DNA from: NVTR01 sp036479015
GTDB lineage: Bacteria; Pseudomonadota; Alphaproteobacteria; Rhodobacterales; Rhodobacteraceae
Reading direction: 5' to 3'
Length of the DNA stretch: 64,000 nt
NCBI GenBank assembly: GCA_036479015.1
Contig: JAZGFB010000018.1
Span: 62,001 to 126,000, forward strand
In this document: piece after piece, positions 27,159 through 35,908 of the stretch
How the letters are laid out: each line of letters begins with the position of its first letter
Numbering within the stretch: position 1 is the first letter of the stretch
Position numbers and translations under genes: made by a program
Notes under the pieces: model-generated
Seen by the model: only the letters and a program-made list of their open reading frames with translations
Databases searched by the model: none
What the model was told of the DNA's origin: nothing

Positions 27159-28865
27159 TCAGACCGCGATCAACCCCATGCTTTCCAGCTTTAGCACCAC
27201 TTGATGGGCGCAGTTGTCCACGTCAACATTTTCAGTTTCAACCGACAATTCCGGGTTCTCCGGAACGTCATAGGGGTCTGAAATGCCCGTGAACTCCTTG
27301 ATCTTGCCGGCGCGCGCCAGCTTGTACAGACCCTTGCGGTCACGGCGTTCACATTCTTCCAGCGACGTGGCGACATGGATCTCTAGAAATGCCCCGAAAC
27401 CTTCAATATCTTCACGCACGGCACGCCGTGTGGTGGCATAGGGCGCGATGGGGGCGCAAATGGCGATGCCGCCATTTTTGGTAATTTCAGACGCAACATA
27501 GCCGATGCGGCGGATGTTCAAATCGCGATGTTCCTTAGAAAACCCCAGCTCGGATGACAGGTTTTTACGCACGATATCGCCGTCCAGCAACGTCACCGGA
27601 CGCCCCCCCATTTCCATCAGTTTAACCATCAACGCATTGGCAATTGTGGATTTTCCAGAACCCGACAGCCCGGTGAAAAATACTGTGAACCCTTGTTTTG
27701 AACGGGCAGGGCGGGTGCGGCGCAGCTCTGTCACCACCTCAGGAAACGAAAACCATTCCGGAATTTCAAGGCCTTCGGCCAACCGACGCCGCAGCTCGGT
27801 TCCTGAAATATTCAGAACCGTCACATCATCCTTGATCTCATCGGCAGGTTCATATTGCGCACGTTCCTGCACAAAAACCATATGTTTGAAATCGACCATC
27901 TCGGCACCAATTTCATCCTGATGTAAGCGATACAGATCTTGGGCATCATAGGGGCCATAAAAATCGTCCCCGGCTGAATTTTTGCCCGGCCCGGCATGGT
28001 CACGCCCAACAATGAAATGCGTGCAGCCGTGGTTGGCACGGATCAAGCCATGCCACACCGCTTCGCGCGGGCCCGCCATGCGCATCGCCAGGTTCAGCAG
28101 GCTCATCGACGTGGTTGATGTGGGGTATTTGTCCAACACTGCCTCATAGCAGCGCACGCGCGTGAAGTGATCAACGTCACCGGGTTTTGTCATGCCAACA
28201 ACGGGGTGGATCAACAGGTTTGCCTGGGCTTCCTTGGCGGCGCGGAACGTCAGTTCCTGATGTGCCCGGTGCAACGGGTTGCGGGTTTGAAACGCAACGA
28301 CGCGGCGCCAGCCAACTTTGCGGAAATAGGCGCGCAATTCGTTTGGTGTGTCGCGGCGGGCACGAAAATCGTAATGTACCGGCTGTTGAATACCGGTTAT
28401 CGGACCACCCAAGTAAACCGGGCCCGCCGTGTTGTGCAGGTAGTTTACCGCCGGGTGGGCGTCATCATCGGCACCGTAAACATTCTTGGCCTCAAGCGCT
28501 TTGTCGGGCGACCATTTGTCCGTAACCGACATGATCGCCAGGATCACACCTTCCTGATCACGCAGCGCTATATCCTGGCCTGCCTCCACTGTTCCGGCAA
28601 ATTTTTCGCTGATATCCAACGTTATCGGCATCGGCCAAAGTGACCCGTCAACCAGGCGCATGTCTTTGACAACACTGTCATAATCCTGCTGTTCCAAGAA
28701 GCCCTTAAGCGGGTTGAAACCACCGTTCATCAGCAGCTCCAGATCGCAGATCTGGCGCGGCGACAGGTCCCAACTGGGCAGTTCTGCTGCCTCTAGCTTT
28801 AGTTTTTGCGCGGAATCATAGGATACGTAAAGTTCGGGAATTGGGGTAAGATTAGACAACTGCAT
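27159..28865 (-). CDS. Bifunctional sulfate adenylyltransferase/adenylylsulfate kinase
   Basis: A Sat-CysC fusion of 568 aa that makes APS and then PAPS from sulfate and ATP. The N-terminal ATP sulfurylase carries QTRNPLHRAH (193-202) and GRDHAGPG (287-294). The C-terminal APS kinase (from about 390) carries the P-loop GLSGSGKST (399-407), LLDGDIVRKNL and a lid segment. The fused order Sat then CysC is common in Rhodobacterales. No cysDN or cysH lies nearby. It is convergent with phzF, 10 bases apart. Confidence 0.97.
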   Translation of the reverse strand: MQLSNLTPIPELYVSYDSAQKLKLEAAELPSWDLSPRQICDLELLMNGGFNPLKGFLEQQDYDSVVKDMRLVDGSLWPMPITLDISEKFAGTVEAGQDIALRDQEGVILAIMSVTDKWSPDKALEAKNVYGADDDAHPAVNYLHNTAGPVYLGGPITGIQQPVHYDFRARRDTPNELRAYFRKVGWRRVVAFQTRNPLHRAHQELTFRAAKEAQANLLIHPVVGMTKPGDVDHFTRVRCYEAVLDKYPTSTTSMSLLNLAMRMAGPREAVWHGLIRANHGCTHFIVGRDHAGPGKNSAGDDFYGPYDAQDLYRLHQDEIGAEMVDFKHMVFVQERAQYEPADEIKDDVTVLNISGTELRRRLAEGLEIPEWFSFPEVVTELRRTRPARSKQGFTVFFTGLSGSGKSTIANALMVKLMEMGGRPVTLLDGDIVRKNLSSELGFSKEHRDLNIRRIGYVASEITKNGGIAICAPIAPYATTRRAVREDIEGFGAFLEIHVATSLEECERRDRKGLYKLARAGKIKEFTGISDPYDVPENPELSVETENVDVDNCAHQVVLKLESMGLIAV

Positions 28866-29007
28866 GGAAACTGGGCCTTCTTGGGCTGTACATTACAAAA
28901 AATTAAATTCAGCCGGGCAATACCGCGGGAAGGGGCACCACTGCAAGCTTTCAGAAGCGAAAAATCTCGAATGATGAAGCAATAGCACCAATAGTTAACT
29001 TGTAGAC

Positions 29008-29502
29008 CTACTGGCCCGGATCAAAGGGTAATGCTAATCCGTCTCGGCGCAATTGCGGGGCATTTTCCCTATTCCAGCGAAACAAGACCAAATGCCAGTG
29101 GGTCGGTGATTTTCGCGAATGGTAAATCATTCCATCCGCACCCACGCGCCGGGCAGCGTCGCTGCTATGCCAGCTGGATGGCTGCTGCCCCATCCGCAAT
29201 TCTTCGCGCCAATTCACCCGGGTTTCATGGCCTTGCAGGCCAAAATCATCACTGGTGGTTGGGGCGCGAAAATCCAATAGATTTGCGCCGGACAATAACA
29301 GCGGCACAATTACGCGCGGCGGATCATTTTCCCGGTAATAGCTGTCGATCGCCACCGCTGCCGCCTGGGGCGATGGCGACATGTAAATCGCGGGTTGCCC
29401 ATCGTGATGAAAACGGCCCTGCTGGCTGGGCACAGCGTCCAGCACCCGCTTGACATCGCGTTCAAATATTATCCGATAGAACACTCCACCGCGCGGCGTC
29501 AT
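29008..29502 (-). CDS. RES domain protein (putative NAD+ phosphorylase/hydrolase family)
   Basis: A 164-aa protein with the RES fold of MbcT/RES toxins. Visible are Arg10 (FYRI), Arg30 in QGRFHHDGQPAIYMS, Tyr40, and the C-terminal SSDAARRVGADGMIYHSRKS. The usual catalytic glutamate after the Tyr motif is not obvious; Asp53 or nearby acids could replace it. The start shares ATGA with the trxB stop, so it is coupled to thioredoxin reductase. No Xre/MbcA-type antitoxin gene flanks it. Members degrade NAD+; whether this one does is unknown. Confidence 0.7.
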   Translation of the reverse strand: MTPRGGVFYRIIFERDVKRVLDAVPSQQGRFHHDGQPAIYMSPSPQAAAVAIDSYYRENDPPRVIVPLLLSGANLLDFRAPTTSDDFGLQGHETRVNWREELRMGQQPSSWHSSDAARRVGADGMIYHSRKSPTHWHLVLFRWNRENAPQLRRDGLALPFDPGQ

Positions 29503-30452
29503 TCGGTATCAGCATCCAGCTCAGACAAATACTTTTCGGCTTCCAACGCTGCCATGCAGCCCATTCCGGCGCTGGTCACGGCCTGGCGATAAATGTGGTC
29601 TGTCAGATCACCGGCGGCAAACACCCCCGCAATTGACGTTGCCGTGCTGTCGGGTGCTGTCACAACATAGCCGCCCATATGGGTTTCAAGCACGTCTATG
29701 ACCAATTCGGACGCCGGGGCGTGACCGATGGCGATGAAACACCCGGCGCAGGGCACTTCGGTAATCGCGCCGGTCTTCACATTCTTGGCGCGCACGCCTT
29801 CCACACCCAGCGGGTTTTCCGACCCGAACACCTCTTCCAGCTGATGGTCCCACAGCATTTCGATCTTGTCGTTGTTCAGCAGCCGGTGTTGTAAAATCTT
29901 TTCAGCCCGCAATTCACCGCGTCGGTGAATAACCGTGACTTTGCTGGCGAATTTGGTCAAAAACAGCGCCTCTTCCACGGCCGTATTGCCACCGCCAACA
30001 ACCACAACTTCCTTGCCCCGGTAAAAGAACCCATCACAGGTGGCACAGGCTGATACGCCAAAACCTTTGAACTTTTCTTCGCTGTCCAGGCCCAGCCAGC
30101 GGGCCTGCGCGCCGGTTGCCAGGATCAGCGCGTCCGCCGTGTAAGTTGTGCCACTGTCACCAATGGCGGTGAACGGGCGCTTGGCCAGATCGACGCTTAG
30201 AATGATGTCAGAAATAATATCGGTGCCCACGGATTTGGCGTGCTCTTCCATGCGGGTCATCAGATCGGGGCCCTGAACTTCGGTATCTCCGGGCCAGTTT
30301 TCCACTTCAGTCGTGATGGTCAGCTGGCCGCCGGGCTGGATGCCCTGAACCAGAACCGGGTTCAGCATGGCACGGCTGGCATAGACAGCGGCCGTATAGC
30401 CCGCAGGCCCGGACCCGATGATAAGAACTTTGCTGTGTTTCGTGTCAGTCAT
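29499..30452 (-). CDS. trxB: Thioredoxin-disulfide reductase
   Basis: FAD/NADPH enzyme that reduces thioredoxin, 317 aa. It has the FAD motif GSGPAGYTAAVYA (13-25), the redox pair C136-A-T-C139, the NADPH motif GGGNTAVEE (from 153), and the C-terminal GVFAAGDLTD. Start ATG 30452 (MTDTKHSK) is preferred over the open frame to 30524. It is divergent from the Lrp regulator, with an inverted repeat between them. Confidence 0.97.
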   Translation of the reverse strand: MTDTKHSKVLIIGSGPAGYTAAVYASRAMLNPVLVQGIQPGGQLTITTEVENWPGDTEVQGPDLMTRMEEHAKSVGTDIISDIILSVDLAKRPFTAIGDSGTTYTADALILATGAQARWLGLDSEEKFKGFGVSACATCDGFFYRGKEVVVVGGGNTAVEEALFLTKFASKVTVIHRRGELRAEKILQHRLLNNDKIEMLWDHQLEEVFGSENPLGVEGVRAKNVKTGAITEVPCAGCFIAIGHAPASELVIDVLETHMGGYVVTAPDSTATSIAGVFAAGDLTDHIYRQAVTSAGMGCMAALEAEKYLSELDADTE

Positions 30453-30566
30453 AATAGCCCCGATATTGATGTAACGCCCGTAGGATATAGCGACGACAAC
30501 GCGGCGTTGTAACCCCGGTTGCAAAGCTGTGATCCAAACCGCTATTTGCGTGATATTGATAATGAT

Positions 30567-30584
30567 ATTTCACAAACGTGAAAT
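30567..30584. promoter_or_regulatory. Perfect inverted repeat between trxB and lrp-like gene
   Basis: ATTTCAC-AAAC-GTGAAAT, two 7-base arms with a 4-base spacer in an AT-rich stretch, 62 bases before the Lrp start and 115 before trxB. A binding site for the adjacent regulator is a reasonable guess. Confidence 0.45.
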
Positions 30585-30645
30585 TTTATTGCGCAGCAGC
30601 CTGCCAAATTGTACAACATGCCAATCATCACCAGCAGGAGCAAAC

Positions 30646-31146
30646 ATGCCCATCAGCAAACTTGACCCGATCGACCGCCAAATATTGGCAGAGCTTCAGG
30701 CAGACGGGCGTATCACAAATGTTGAACTTGCCCGCCGGGTGGGCATATCGGCGCCCCCCTGTTTGCGCCGGGTGCGAACCCTTGAAGAAAGCGGTTATCT
30801 TATGGGCTATCACGGCAATGTTGACGCCCGCGCCCTTGGCTTTGAAGTTCAGGTTTTCGCCATGGTCGGGCTGCAAAGCCAGGCCGAGGCCGACTTGACC
30901 AAATTTGAAAAGCTGTGCCAGGGCTGGTCGCTGGTCCGTGAATGTCACATGCTCAACGGCGAGGTCGACTTTGTTCTGAAATGCGTCGCCCCGGATCTGT
31001 CCAGTTTTCAAAACTTTCTGACAGAACACCTGACGGCGGCAGACAATGTGGCCAGCGTCAAAACATCGCTGGTGATCCGCTGCGCCAAGGATGATCCCGG
31101 CGTGCCGTTTGATGTGATGGAAGAGCGCCTGATGCGTGCACCCTAA
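30646..31146 (+). CDS. Lrp/AsnC family transcriptional regulator
   Basis: A 166-aa regulator. The N-terminal winged HTH (LDPIDRQILAELQADGRITN, then VELARRVGISAPPCLRRVRTLEE) is followed by the AsnC/RAM effector domain with the CHMLNGEVDFVLKC segment. Start ATG 30646 is preceded by AGGAG. It is divergent from trxB, an arrangement I recall in other Rhodobacterales. The effector amino acid is unknown; autoregulation is likely. Confidence 0.93.
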   Translation: MPISKLDPIDRQILAELQADGRITNVELARRVGISAPPCLRRVRTLEESGYLMGYHGNVDARALGFEVQVFAMVGLQSQAEADLTKFEKLCQGWSLVRECHMLNGEVDFVLKCVAPDLSSFQNFLTEHLTAADNVASVKTSLVIRCAKDDPGVPFDVMEERLMRAP

Positions 31147-31162
31147 GGCGCAGGCCAAATTA

Positions 31163-31903
31163 TTAGCGCTTGTGGTTCAGCGGGCCAAATTCATCAACTG
31201 ACGTGATATGCGGGAACAGTCCCAGAAAATGCGGGAACAGCTCGGTCGGCATCTGTATCTGTGGCTGCTCGCCAGGGTGGTAGCTTTCGGCCAACACACC
31301 GTTTGCCCGGATCAGATGGTGACTAGCCAGCCCCAGGTGAAACACCCTGACCGGTGAAACCGGGTTAATCCCGATCACAGTGCTGCCATCAGCCAGCCCT
31401 TCCAGGCCCAAAAGTGGTGAACTAGAAGTCGTTGCCAAAACACCCGGCAAAATACGTGCCGCGGCCCCCAGCATCAGGTCAGGGGCACCTTGGTCATGGC
31501 CGTAACCACCGTCAGTGACGCGAAATAAACGTGCACCAGGGACGCCCAGTTCCAGGTTTTGCGGATACAAAGTCATCGAACCGGCCCACATCAGCGGCTG
31601 CAACCCACCATCAGCGGTTGCGATCATATCGCCGGGCTGCAAGTCTTCTATGGCAACATAGCCCTGTTCGGTCTGGATCAGCGTGCCTTGACCAAAAGCA
31701 CTGAACGCGCTTTCAAAGATCGGCAACGCCGGGGCGACACAGGTTTTGCTGTCAACGGTGCCGTCACTGGCCAGCCATTCAATTTCATAGCGGCGGGTGA
31801 CAACGTCTAACTGTTTTGGCTTAATTGCCGACAGAGCCTGACGGTTAACCGTCCAAGCCTGTGGTTTTACAGGGTTAATCTTAGTACGTACAATATAACT
31901 CAT
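31163..31903 (-). CDS. Hint-domain (Hedgehog/intein-like) protein with altered first residue
   Basis: A 246-aa protein of the Hint_2 group. The Hint signature is GTLIQTEQGYVAIEDLQPGD (about 73-92), followed by LQPLMWAGS and, near the end, ASHHLIRANGVLAESYHPGE. Active Hint domains start with Cys or Ser two residues before a conserved stretch; here the aligned segment reads AFGQGT, so the nucleophile seems to be alanine and autoprocessing unlikely. Start ATG 31903. Such proteins are numerous in Roseobacters, often tied to secreted repeat proteins; none is seen here. Confidence 0.75.
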   Translation of the reverse strand: MSYIVRTKINPVKPQAWTVNRQALSAIKPKQLDVVTRRYEIEWLASDGTVDSKTCVAPALPIFESAFSAFGQGTLIQTEQGYVAIEDLQPGDMIATADGGLQPLMWAGSMTLYPQNLELGVPGARLFRVTDGGYGHDQGAPDLMLGAAARILPGVLATTSSSPLLGLEGLADGSTVIGINPVSPVRVFHLGLASHHLIRANGVLAESYHPGEQPQIQMPTELFPHFLGLFPHITSVDEFGPLNHKR

Positions 31904-32147
31904 GACCGGTCCTTTAAAGAAACCGTCCACAACTGCTTTACGGCCCCCACCCAAATGCAGAGGGACGTAATGGAATTTGTATGTTGTTAGCGAACCATTA
32001 AGTCAAAATATTTCGCAATTTTTAACGAAATTAAGGCCAATTGCGGCACGCCACCTGATTTGTTTCCTGATTTTAGTCGAATGTGCCACAATTGGCGGCA
32101 ATTCGTTTAAAATGCGGCACAGCTGATGGGCTGCAGATGTCAGATTC

Positions 32148-32288
32148 TTAGCTGGCTTTTGCCGCTGCCCGGTCAGAACAGCGTTTCGCCCATGCCTTAC
32201 GCTCTGCGCGCAGTGCCCAGGGCATTACATTTTTGTTCTGTTCAGTGAATGTGATCGTGGCCGTTAGCCAGCGGTGTTTCGTGCTCAT
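32148..32288 (-). CDS. Small conserved-looking protein of unknown function (46 aa)
   Basis: A 46-aa basic protein starting MSTKHRWLTATITF and containing MPWALRAERKAWAKR. The pattern short N-terminus-x-W-L/M ... P-W-x-x-R-x-x-R resembles small Rhodobacteraceae proteins I have seen annotated as hypothetical. ATG 32288 is preceded by GAGGT at suitable distance; the open frame extends to 32330. Real coding is likely but not certain. Confidence 0.45.
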   Translation of the reverse strand: MSTKHRWLTATITFTEQNKNVMPWALRAERKAWAKRCSDRAAAKAS

Positions 32289-32582
32289 AACCTGTACCTC
32301 ATACTGCGCGGAAACTTTGTGTCCCGTCATTGCTCACAGGTGTTTTGACATATGATTTGGGCAAGGATCGGGCAGGGATGCACAAAATCAGCATTTAATC
32401 GACGCGTCACAATATCAGAGTAAAAATCCCAAATAAAATGTTTAATTCATTTAATTCAAATGGTTGAAAGGTATCACCGCAAACATTTTTCGGGGCTTCC
32501 AGGCCCCGATGCCCCCGGATTTCAGGTGCCGCCACAGCAATGCCATGATTGTTGCCAAATCAGAAACAGTTACGCGCCAGCC
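32289..32582. other. Intergenic stretch without a recognised gene
   Basis: About 290 bases between the 46-aa gene and pgeF. A 7-bp hairpin (TCGGGGC-TTCCAG-GCCCCGA, 32490-32509) is present, but no T run follows it on either strand. No promoter or coding signal stood out. Confidence 0.5.
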
Positions 32583-33341
32583 TCAAAGCCGAATCCCGGC
32601 GATCAGGCGGCCATAGTCGGCCTCTTTCATATGCACACCACGGCGATAGGAAAAAAACCGCGTCGCATCCGCATATGTGCAATGCCCGGTCCATTGGGCG
32701 CGGCCTACACCGGCACCGCGCAAACGGTGCAAGCCAAAGGACGGCAGATCAAACTGATAGCGGTCGGCGCTCCCATTGGCGAAAAACCGGGTATAGTCCG
32801 CATCTTCAGCCATAAATGTCTCTAAAAACTCGGGTCCCACCTCATAGGCTTTTTGGCTGATCGTCGGCCCGATAACGGCGGCGATATTGTCGCGCGACGC
32901 CCCCAAACCCAGCATTGCTTCAACCGTGGCTTCCAGCACACCACCCAACGCGCCCTTCCACCCGGCGTGGGCCGCGCCAATAACGCCCGCCTCAGCATCG
33001 GCAAACAACACCGGCTGGCAATCGGCACTTAACGCCCCCAACACCAGCCCCGGCGTGACAGTCACCATTGCGTCCGCCTTAACGGACCCTGTGGCAAAGG
33101 CCTTTGTCACAACATGCACATCCGCCGAATGCACCTGATGCACAGTAAGAACTTGTTCAGCCTCAACCTGCATCGCCGTGGCAACCCGGCCCCGATTGAT
33201 CGTCACCGCCGCTGCCTGATCAGATGATCCAGGCCCGCAATTTAGCCCCTCAAGCACCCCAGATGACGCCCCACCCTTGCGTGTAAAAAAACCATGGCGC
33301 AGGGGCGCAAGACTGTCATCTGTGATGATCTCAAGTGTCAT
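32583..33341 (-). CDS. pgeF: Peptidoglycan editing factor PgeF / multicopper purine nucleosidase family
   Basis: A 252-aa YfiH/DUF152 protein. The metal site HQVHS (His71), ADCQP (Cys108) and AHAGWKG (His125) is intact. Family members have been described as editing peptidoglycan precursors and as purine nucleoside phosphorylase/adenosine deaminase. Its start overlaps the midA-like stop by four bases (ATGA), so it is the last gene of lgt-midA-pgeF. Confidence 0.92.
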   Translation of the reverse strand: MTLEIITDDSLAPLRHGFFTRKGGASSGVLEGLNCGPGSSDQAAAVTINRGRVATAMQVEAEQVLTVHQVHSADVHVVTKAFATGSVKADAMVTVTPGLVLGALSADCQPVLFADAEAGVIGAAHAGWKGALGGVLEATVEAMLGLGASRDNIAAVIGPTISQKAYEVGPEFLETFMAEDADYTRFFANGSADRYQFDLPSFGLHRLRGAGVGRAQWTGHCTYADATRFFSYRRGVHMKEADYGRLIAGIRL

Positions 33342-34402
33342 GTCTCAAAACCGGGCGGCGGGGGTGCCCCATTTTGAAATAGGGCAATGGCTTTGAACAA
33401 CTTCCCCATTTCCTGGGGGTGGGTCAATCTGCGAAGGGCCTCGTCATGGGCTTCCAATTCATCGCCCTCAAGGCCAGCACCCAATTGCTGGGCCCGGGTT
33501 TCAATACCCAACCGGTTCAGCAAATCCCGTTGCAGGGTCATCGACGTTACAGACACCGTATCAGCCGCCTGGCTTAGGGCTTCAAAATCCACATGCGCCG
33601 TTAAATCCGCTTGGCCCGGCTCGGCCAGCGGGCTGACCGCTTTGTGGTCCTTCACCGCCTGAAACGTATCCCCAAGCGAGCGCCAATCACCGTAATCAAT
33701 AAATATCGCCGCCCCACCATGTGCCGCAATGCGCGCAGCAACGGGTTGCACAAACCCAACAACCATAGGCCGGATTTCCACCGTATCCCCGGATTTTGTA
33801 TCACTTATACGCTGTTCCAGCGCTGCAACCGGCACCGCGCCTGCCAGCGCCATGGCCAGCTTATCGCCCTTGTCGGTGATCATATGTTCGCGCCATCCGG
33901 CACCATCCCGGCTAAACTGGCGCACCGGCAGCGCGTCAATAAATTCATTCGCAATCAGAAATAGCGGCTGTTGCGCCAGCTCATCAATCGCGTCGATCCA
34001 GGTCACATCATAGCCGGTCAGCTGTTCTTTTTGCGTCTCGCGCAGGGCGGGCGATGCTTCCAAAAGCACCACATCCATCGCATCGTGAAACCCGGGCACC
34101 ATTTTTGTGACCCGCAAAATATCCGCCATCAGGGTTCCACGCCCGGGGCCCAATTCGGCCAAGCTAAACCCATCAGGGCGCCCCTGATCAATCCAGGTTT
34201 GCGCCAGACACAGGCCCAGCAATTCGCCAAACATCTGGCTGATCTCGGGCGCGGTGGTGAAATCACCGGCCGCACCAAACGGCGTGCGGGTGGTGTAATA
34301 ACCATGCTTGGGGTGCAGCAGGCATTCACCCATGTAATCCGCCACAGTCACCGGGCCACCCGCAGCAATTTTACCCAGTAATACTTCCTTCAGATCGCTC
34401 AT
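33338..34402 (-). CDS. MidA/NDUFAF7-like class I SAM-dependent methyltransferase
   Basis: A 354-aa DUF185 methyltransferase. Marks are HPKHGYYTTRTPFGAAGDFTT, the PEISQMFGELLG segment, the SAM loop ELGPGRGTLMADILR, and ANEFIDALPVRQF. The mitochondrial relative methylates an arginine of complex I subunit NDUFS2; a similar role in bacteria is inferred only. ATGA overlaps join it to lgt upstream and pgeF downstream. Confidence 0.9.
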   Translation of the reverse strand: MSDLKEVLLGKIAAGGPVTVADYMGECLLHPKHGYYTTRTPFGAAGDFTTAPEISQMFGELLGLCLAQTWIDQGRPDGFSLAELGPGRGTLMADILRVTKMVPGFHDAMDVVLLEASPALRETQKEQLTGYDVTWIDAIDELAQQPLFLIANEFIDALPVRQFSRDGAGWREHMITDKGDKLAMALAGAVPVAALEQRISDTKSGDTVEIRPMVVGFVQPVAARIAAHGGAAIFIDYGDWRSLGDTFQAVKDHKAVSPLAEPGQADLTAHVDFEALSQAADTVSVTSMTLQRDLLNRLGIETRAQQLGAGLEGDELEAHDEALRRLTHPQEMGKLFKAIALFQNGAPPPPGFET

Positions 34403-35286
34403 TTTTGTTTGCCTGCCCAGACCAAAGTTGTGATGCCAATCACAATCATCGGCACCGATAATAATTGCCCCATCGACAGGCCAAAACCAGCACTGCCAAT
34501 GACATACCCCATAGGGTTGTCCGGGGTGATAAACTGCGCATCCGCCTGTCTGAACAGCTCTACAATAAACCGTGAAACCCCGTAGCCAACGAAAAACAAC
34601 CCGGTTATCCGGCCGGGTTTTTTCAACCAGCCCCGCCGCCAGACCAAAACCAGCAGCAGTATTCCCAAAACCACCCCTTCAAGCGCGGCCTCGTATAATT
34701 GCGACGGGTGCCGCCCGCACAGCCCTAAAATTTCGGGGCAATGCTGGGCCTGAATGCCGGGAAACGCCACTGCCCAGGGCACATCACTTGGCCGCCCCCA
34801 CAGTTCTGCGTTGGTGAAATTGGCCAGCCGCCCCAGCATCAACCCTGTGGGCGTGGCAAAGGCCAGCGCGTCCGCAATAGACGCCGTGCGCAGCCCGTGG
34901 CGACGGCTGTAAAACCAAACGGCCGCAATAACCCCAATAAAACCGCCGTGAAATGACATGCCGCCCTGCCAAACCATGGGTATTTGCCCCGGATTGGCCA
35001 AAAAATGCGCCGGTTGGTAAAACATAACAAACCCCAACCGCCCACCGGCGATGATGCCGATAATGATCCAGGTCAGCAGGTCTTCCATTTGTTCTGATGT
35101 TATCGGGCTGGCATCATTTGGCCACAGCCGGGGCGCTTTTAGTGCCGCCACGATCAGCCGCCAGCCAATAAGAATACCGGCGATATAGGCCAGCGCATAC
35201 CAGCGCAGCGCCAGTGTGAAGCCGCCAATTTCAACCGAAAAAATATCAGGGCCGATATTGGGGAAGGGAATGATCATACTCAGCAT
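34399..35286 (-). CDS. lgt: Prolipoprotein diacylglyceryl transferase
   Basis: Inner-membrane enzyme that transfers diacylglycerol to the lipobox cysteine, the first step of lipoprotein maturation. About 295 aa with seven hydrophobic segments. The Lgt signature GRLANFTNAELWGRPSDVPW, the HGG near SFHGGFIG and the C-terminal RFIVELFRQADAQF are present. Start is ambiguous: ATG 35286 (MLSMIIPFP) or 35277 fit relatives, which begin a few residues before IPFPDI; the open frame reaches 35322. It heads the lgt-midA-pgeF operon and would mature the TbpB-like lipoprotein seen at 16049. Confidence 0.95.
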   Translation of the reverse strand: MLSMIIPFPNIGPDIFSVEIGGFTLALRWYALAYIAGILIGWRLIVAALKAPRLWPNDASPITSEQMEDLLTWIIIGIIAGGRLGFVMFYQPAHFLANPGQIPMVWQGGMSFHGGFIGVIAAVWFYSRRHGLRTASIADALAFATPTGLMLGRLANFTNAELWGRPSDVPWAVAFPGIQAQHCPEILGLCGRHPSQLYEAALEGVVLGILLLVLVWRRGWLKKPGRITGLFFVGYGVSRFIVELFRQADAQFITPDNPMGYVIGSAGFGLSMGQLLSVPMIVIGITTLVWAGKQK

Positions 35287-35323
35287 GGCCAAAGGCATGC
35301 TTGTCCAAAATGGTGAAGTCAAC

Positions 35324-35352
35324 CTTGAGATTTGCCAATCAGACCCCCATAT
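35324..35352 (+). promoter_or_regulatory. RpoH-type heat-shock promoter candidate upstream of ubiK
   Basis: CTTGAGA (35324-35330), a 14-base spacer and CCCCATAT (35345-35352), closely like the hsp20 promoter in this window. It lies 28 bases before the ubiK ATG and 37 bases beyond the chosen lgt start. Confidence 0.55.
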
Positions 35353-35380
35353 ACCCCTCAGGCAGATACCGGAGGTTCAA

Positions 35381-35659
35381 ATGCAGACCAGTAATAAAAT
35401 TATGGACGATATTTCAAAACTGATGACCAACGCGATGGGCGTGGCCCAGGGCGCAAAAGGCGAAGCTGAAACAGCTATGAACAGCTGGGTTGACCGCTGG
35501 TTGGCGGATCGTGATTTTGTCAGCCGCGAAGAATTTGATGCCGTGCGCGCCATGGCGCAAAAAGCCCGGCAAGAAAATGACACGCTAAAGGCCCGGCTGG
35601 ACGCGATGGAAAAAAAGCCCGCCAAAAGAAAACCCGCCACCCGCGCTAAAAAAACCTAA
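35381..35659 (+). CDS. ubiK: Ubiquinone biosynthesis accessory factor UbiK-like (BMFP)
   Basis: A 92-aa protein of the membrane-fusogenic/YqiC family. It has an amphipathic N-terminal part (ISKLMTNAMGVAQG), the segment DRWLADRDFVSREEFDAVRAMAQKARQEN, a coiled coil, and a Lys/Pro-rich tail (KKPAKRKPATRAKK). In E. coli UbiK assists aerobic ubiquinone synthesis with UbiJ. ATG 35381 has a strong GGAGG. Divergent from lgt. Confidence 0.85.
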   Translation: MQTSNKIMDDISKLMTNAMGVAQGAKGEAETAMNSWVDRWLADRDFVSREEFDAVRAMAQKARQENDTLKARLDAMEKKPAKRKPATRAKKT

Positions 35660-35908
35660 GCGCGACCCCAATATTTAACTGTTTTACCCAAAGGCACCCC
35701 GTTCCTGTGGGTAACTTGGCCCTGCAGCGCAGGTTTGGCCGCGTCAATCAAACATTGACCTAAATATGCAAAAATAGCGCTTTACAGGTGGCGTGTTCTC
35801 AAACACTATATCTGGTAAGGGCGGCTATATTTTACACCGACCCTAGAGCACGCATCTAGTTTTAGCGGGTCAAAGACCCCGCAAAGCTAACAGCATAAGA
35901 GGTCAGGC

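Noticed and set aside
32490..32509. Hairpin below pgeF considered as its terminator
   Set aside because: Read in the pgeF direction the stem is followed by A residues, not T, and no T run follows it on the other strand either.
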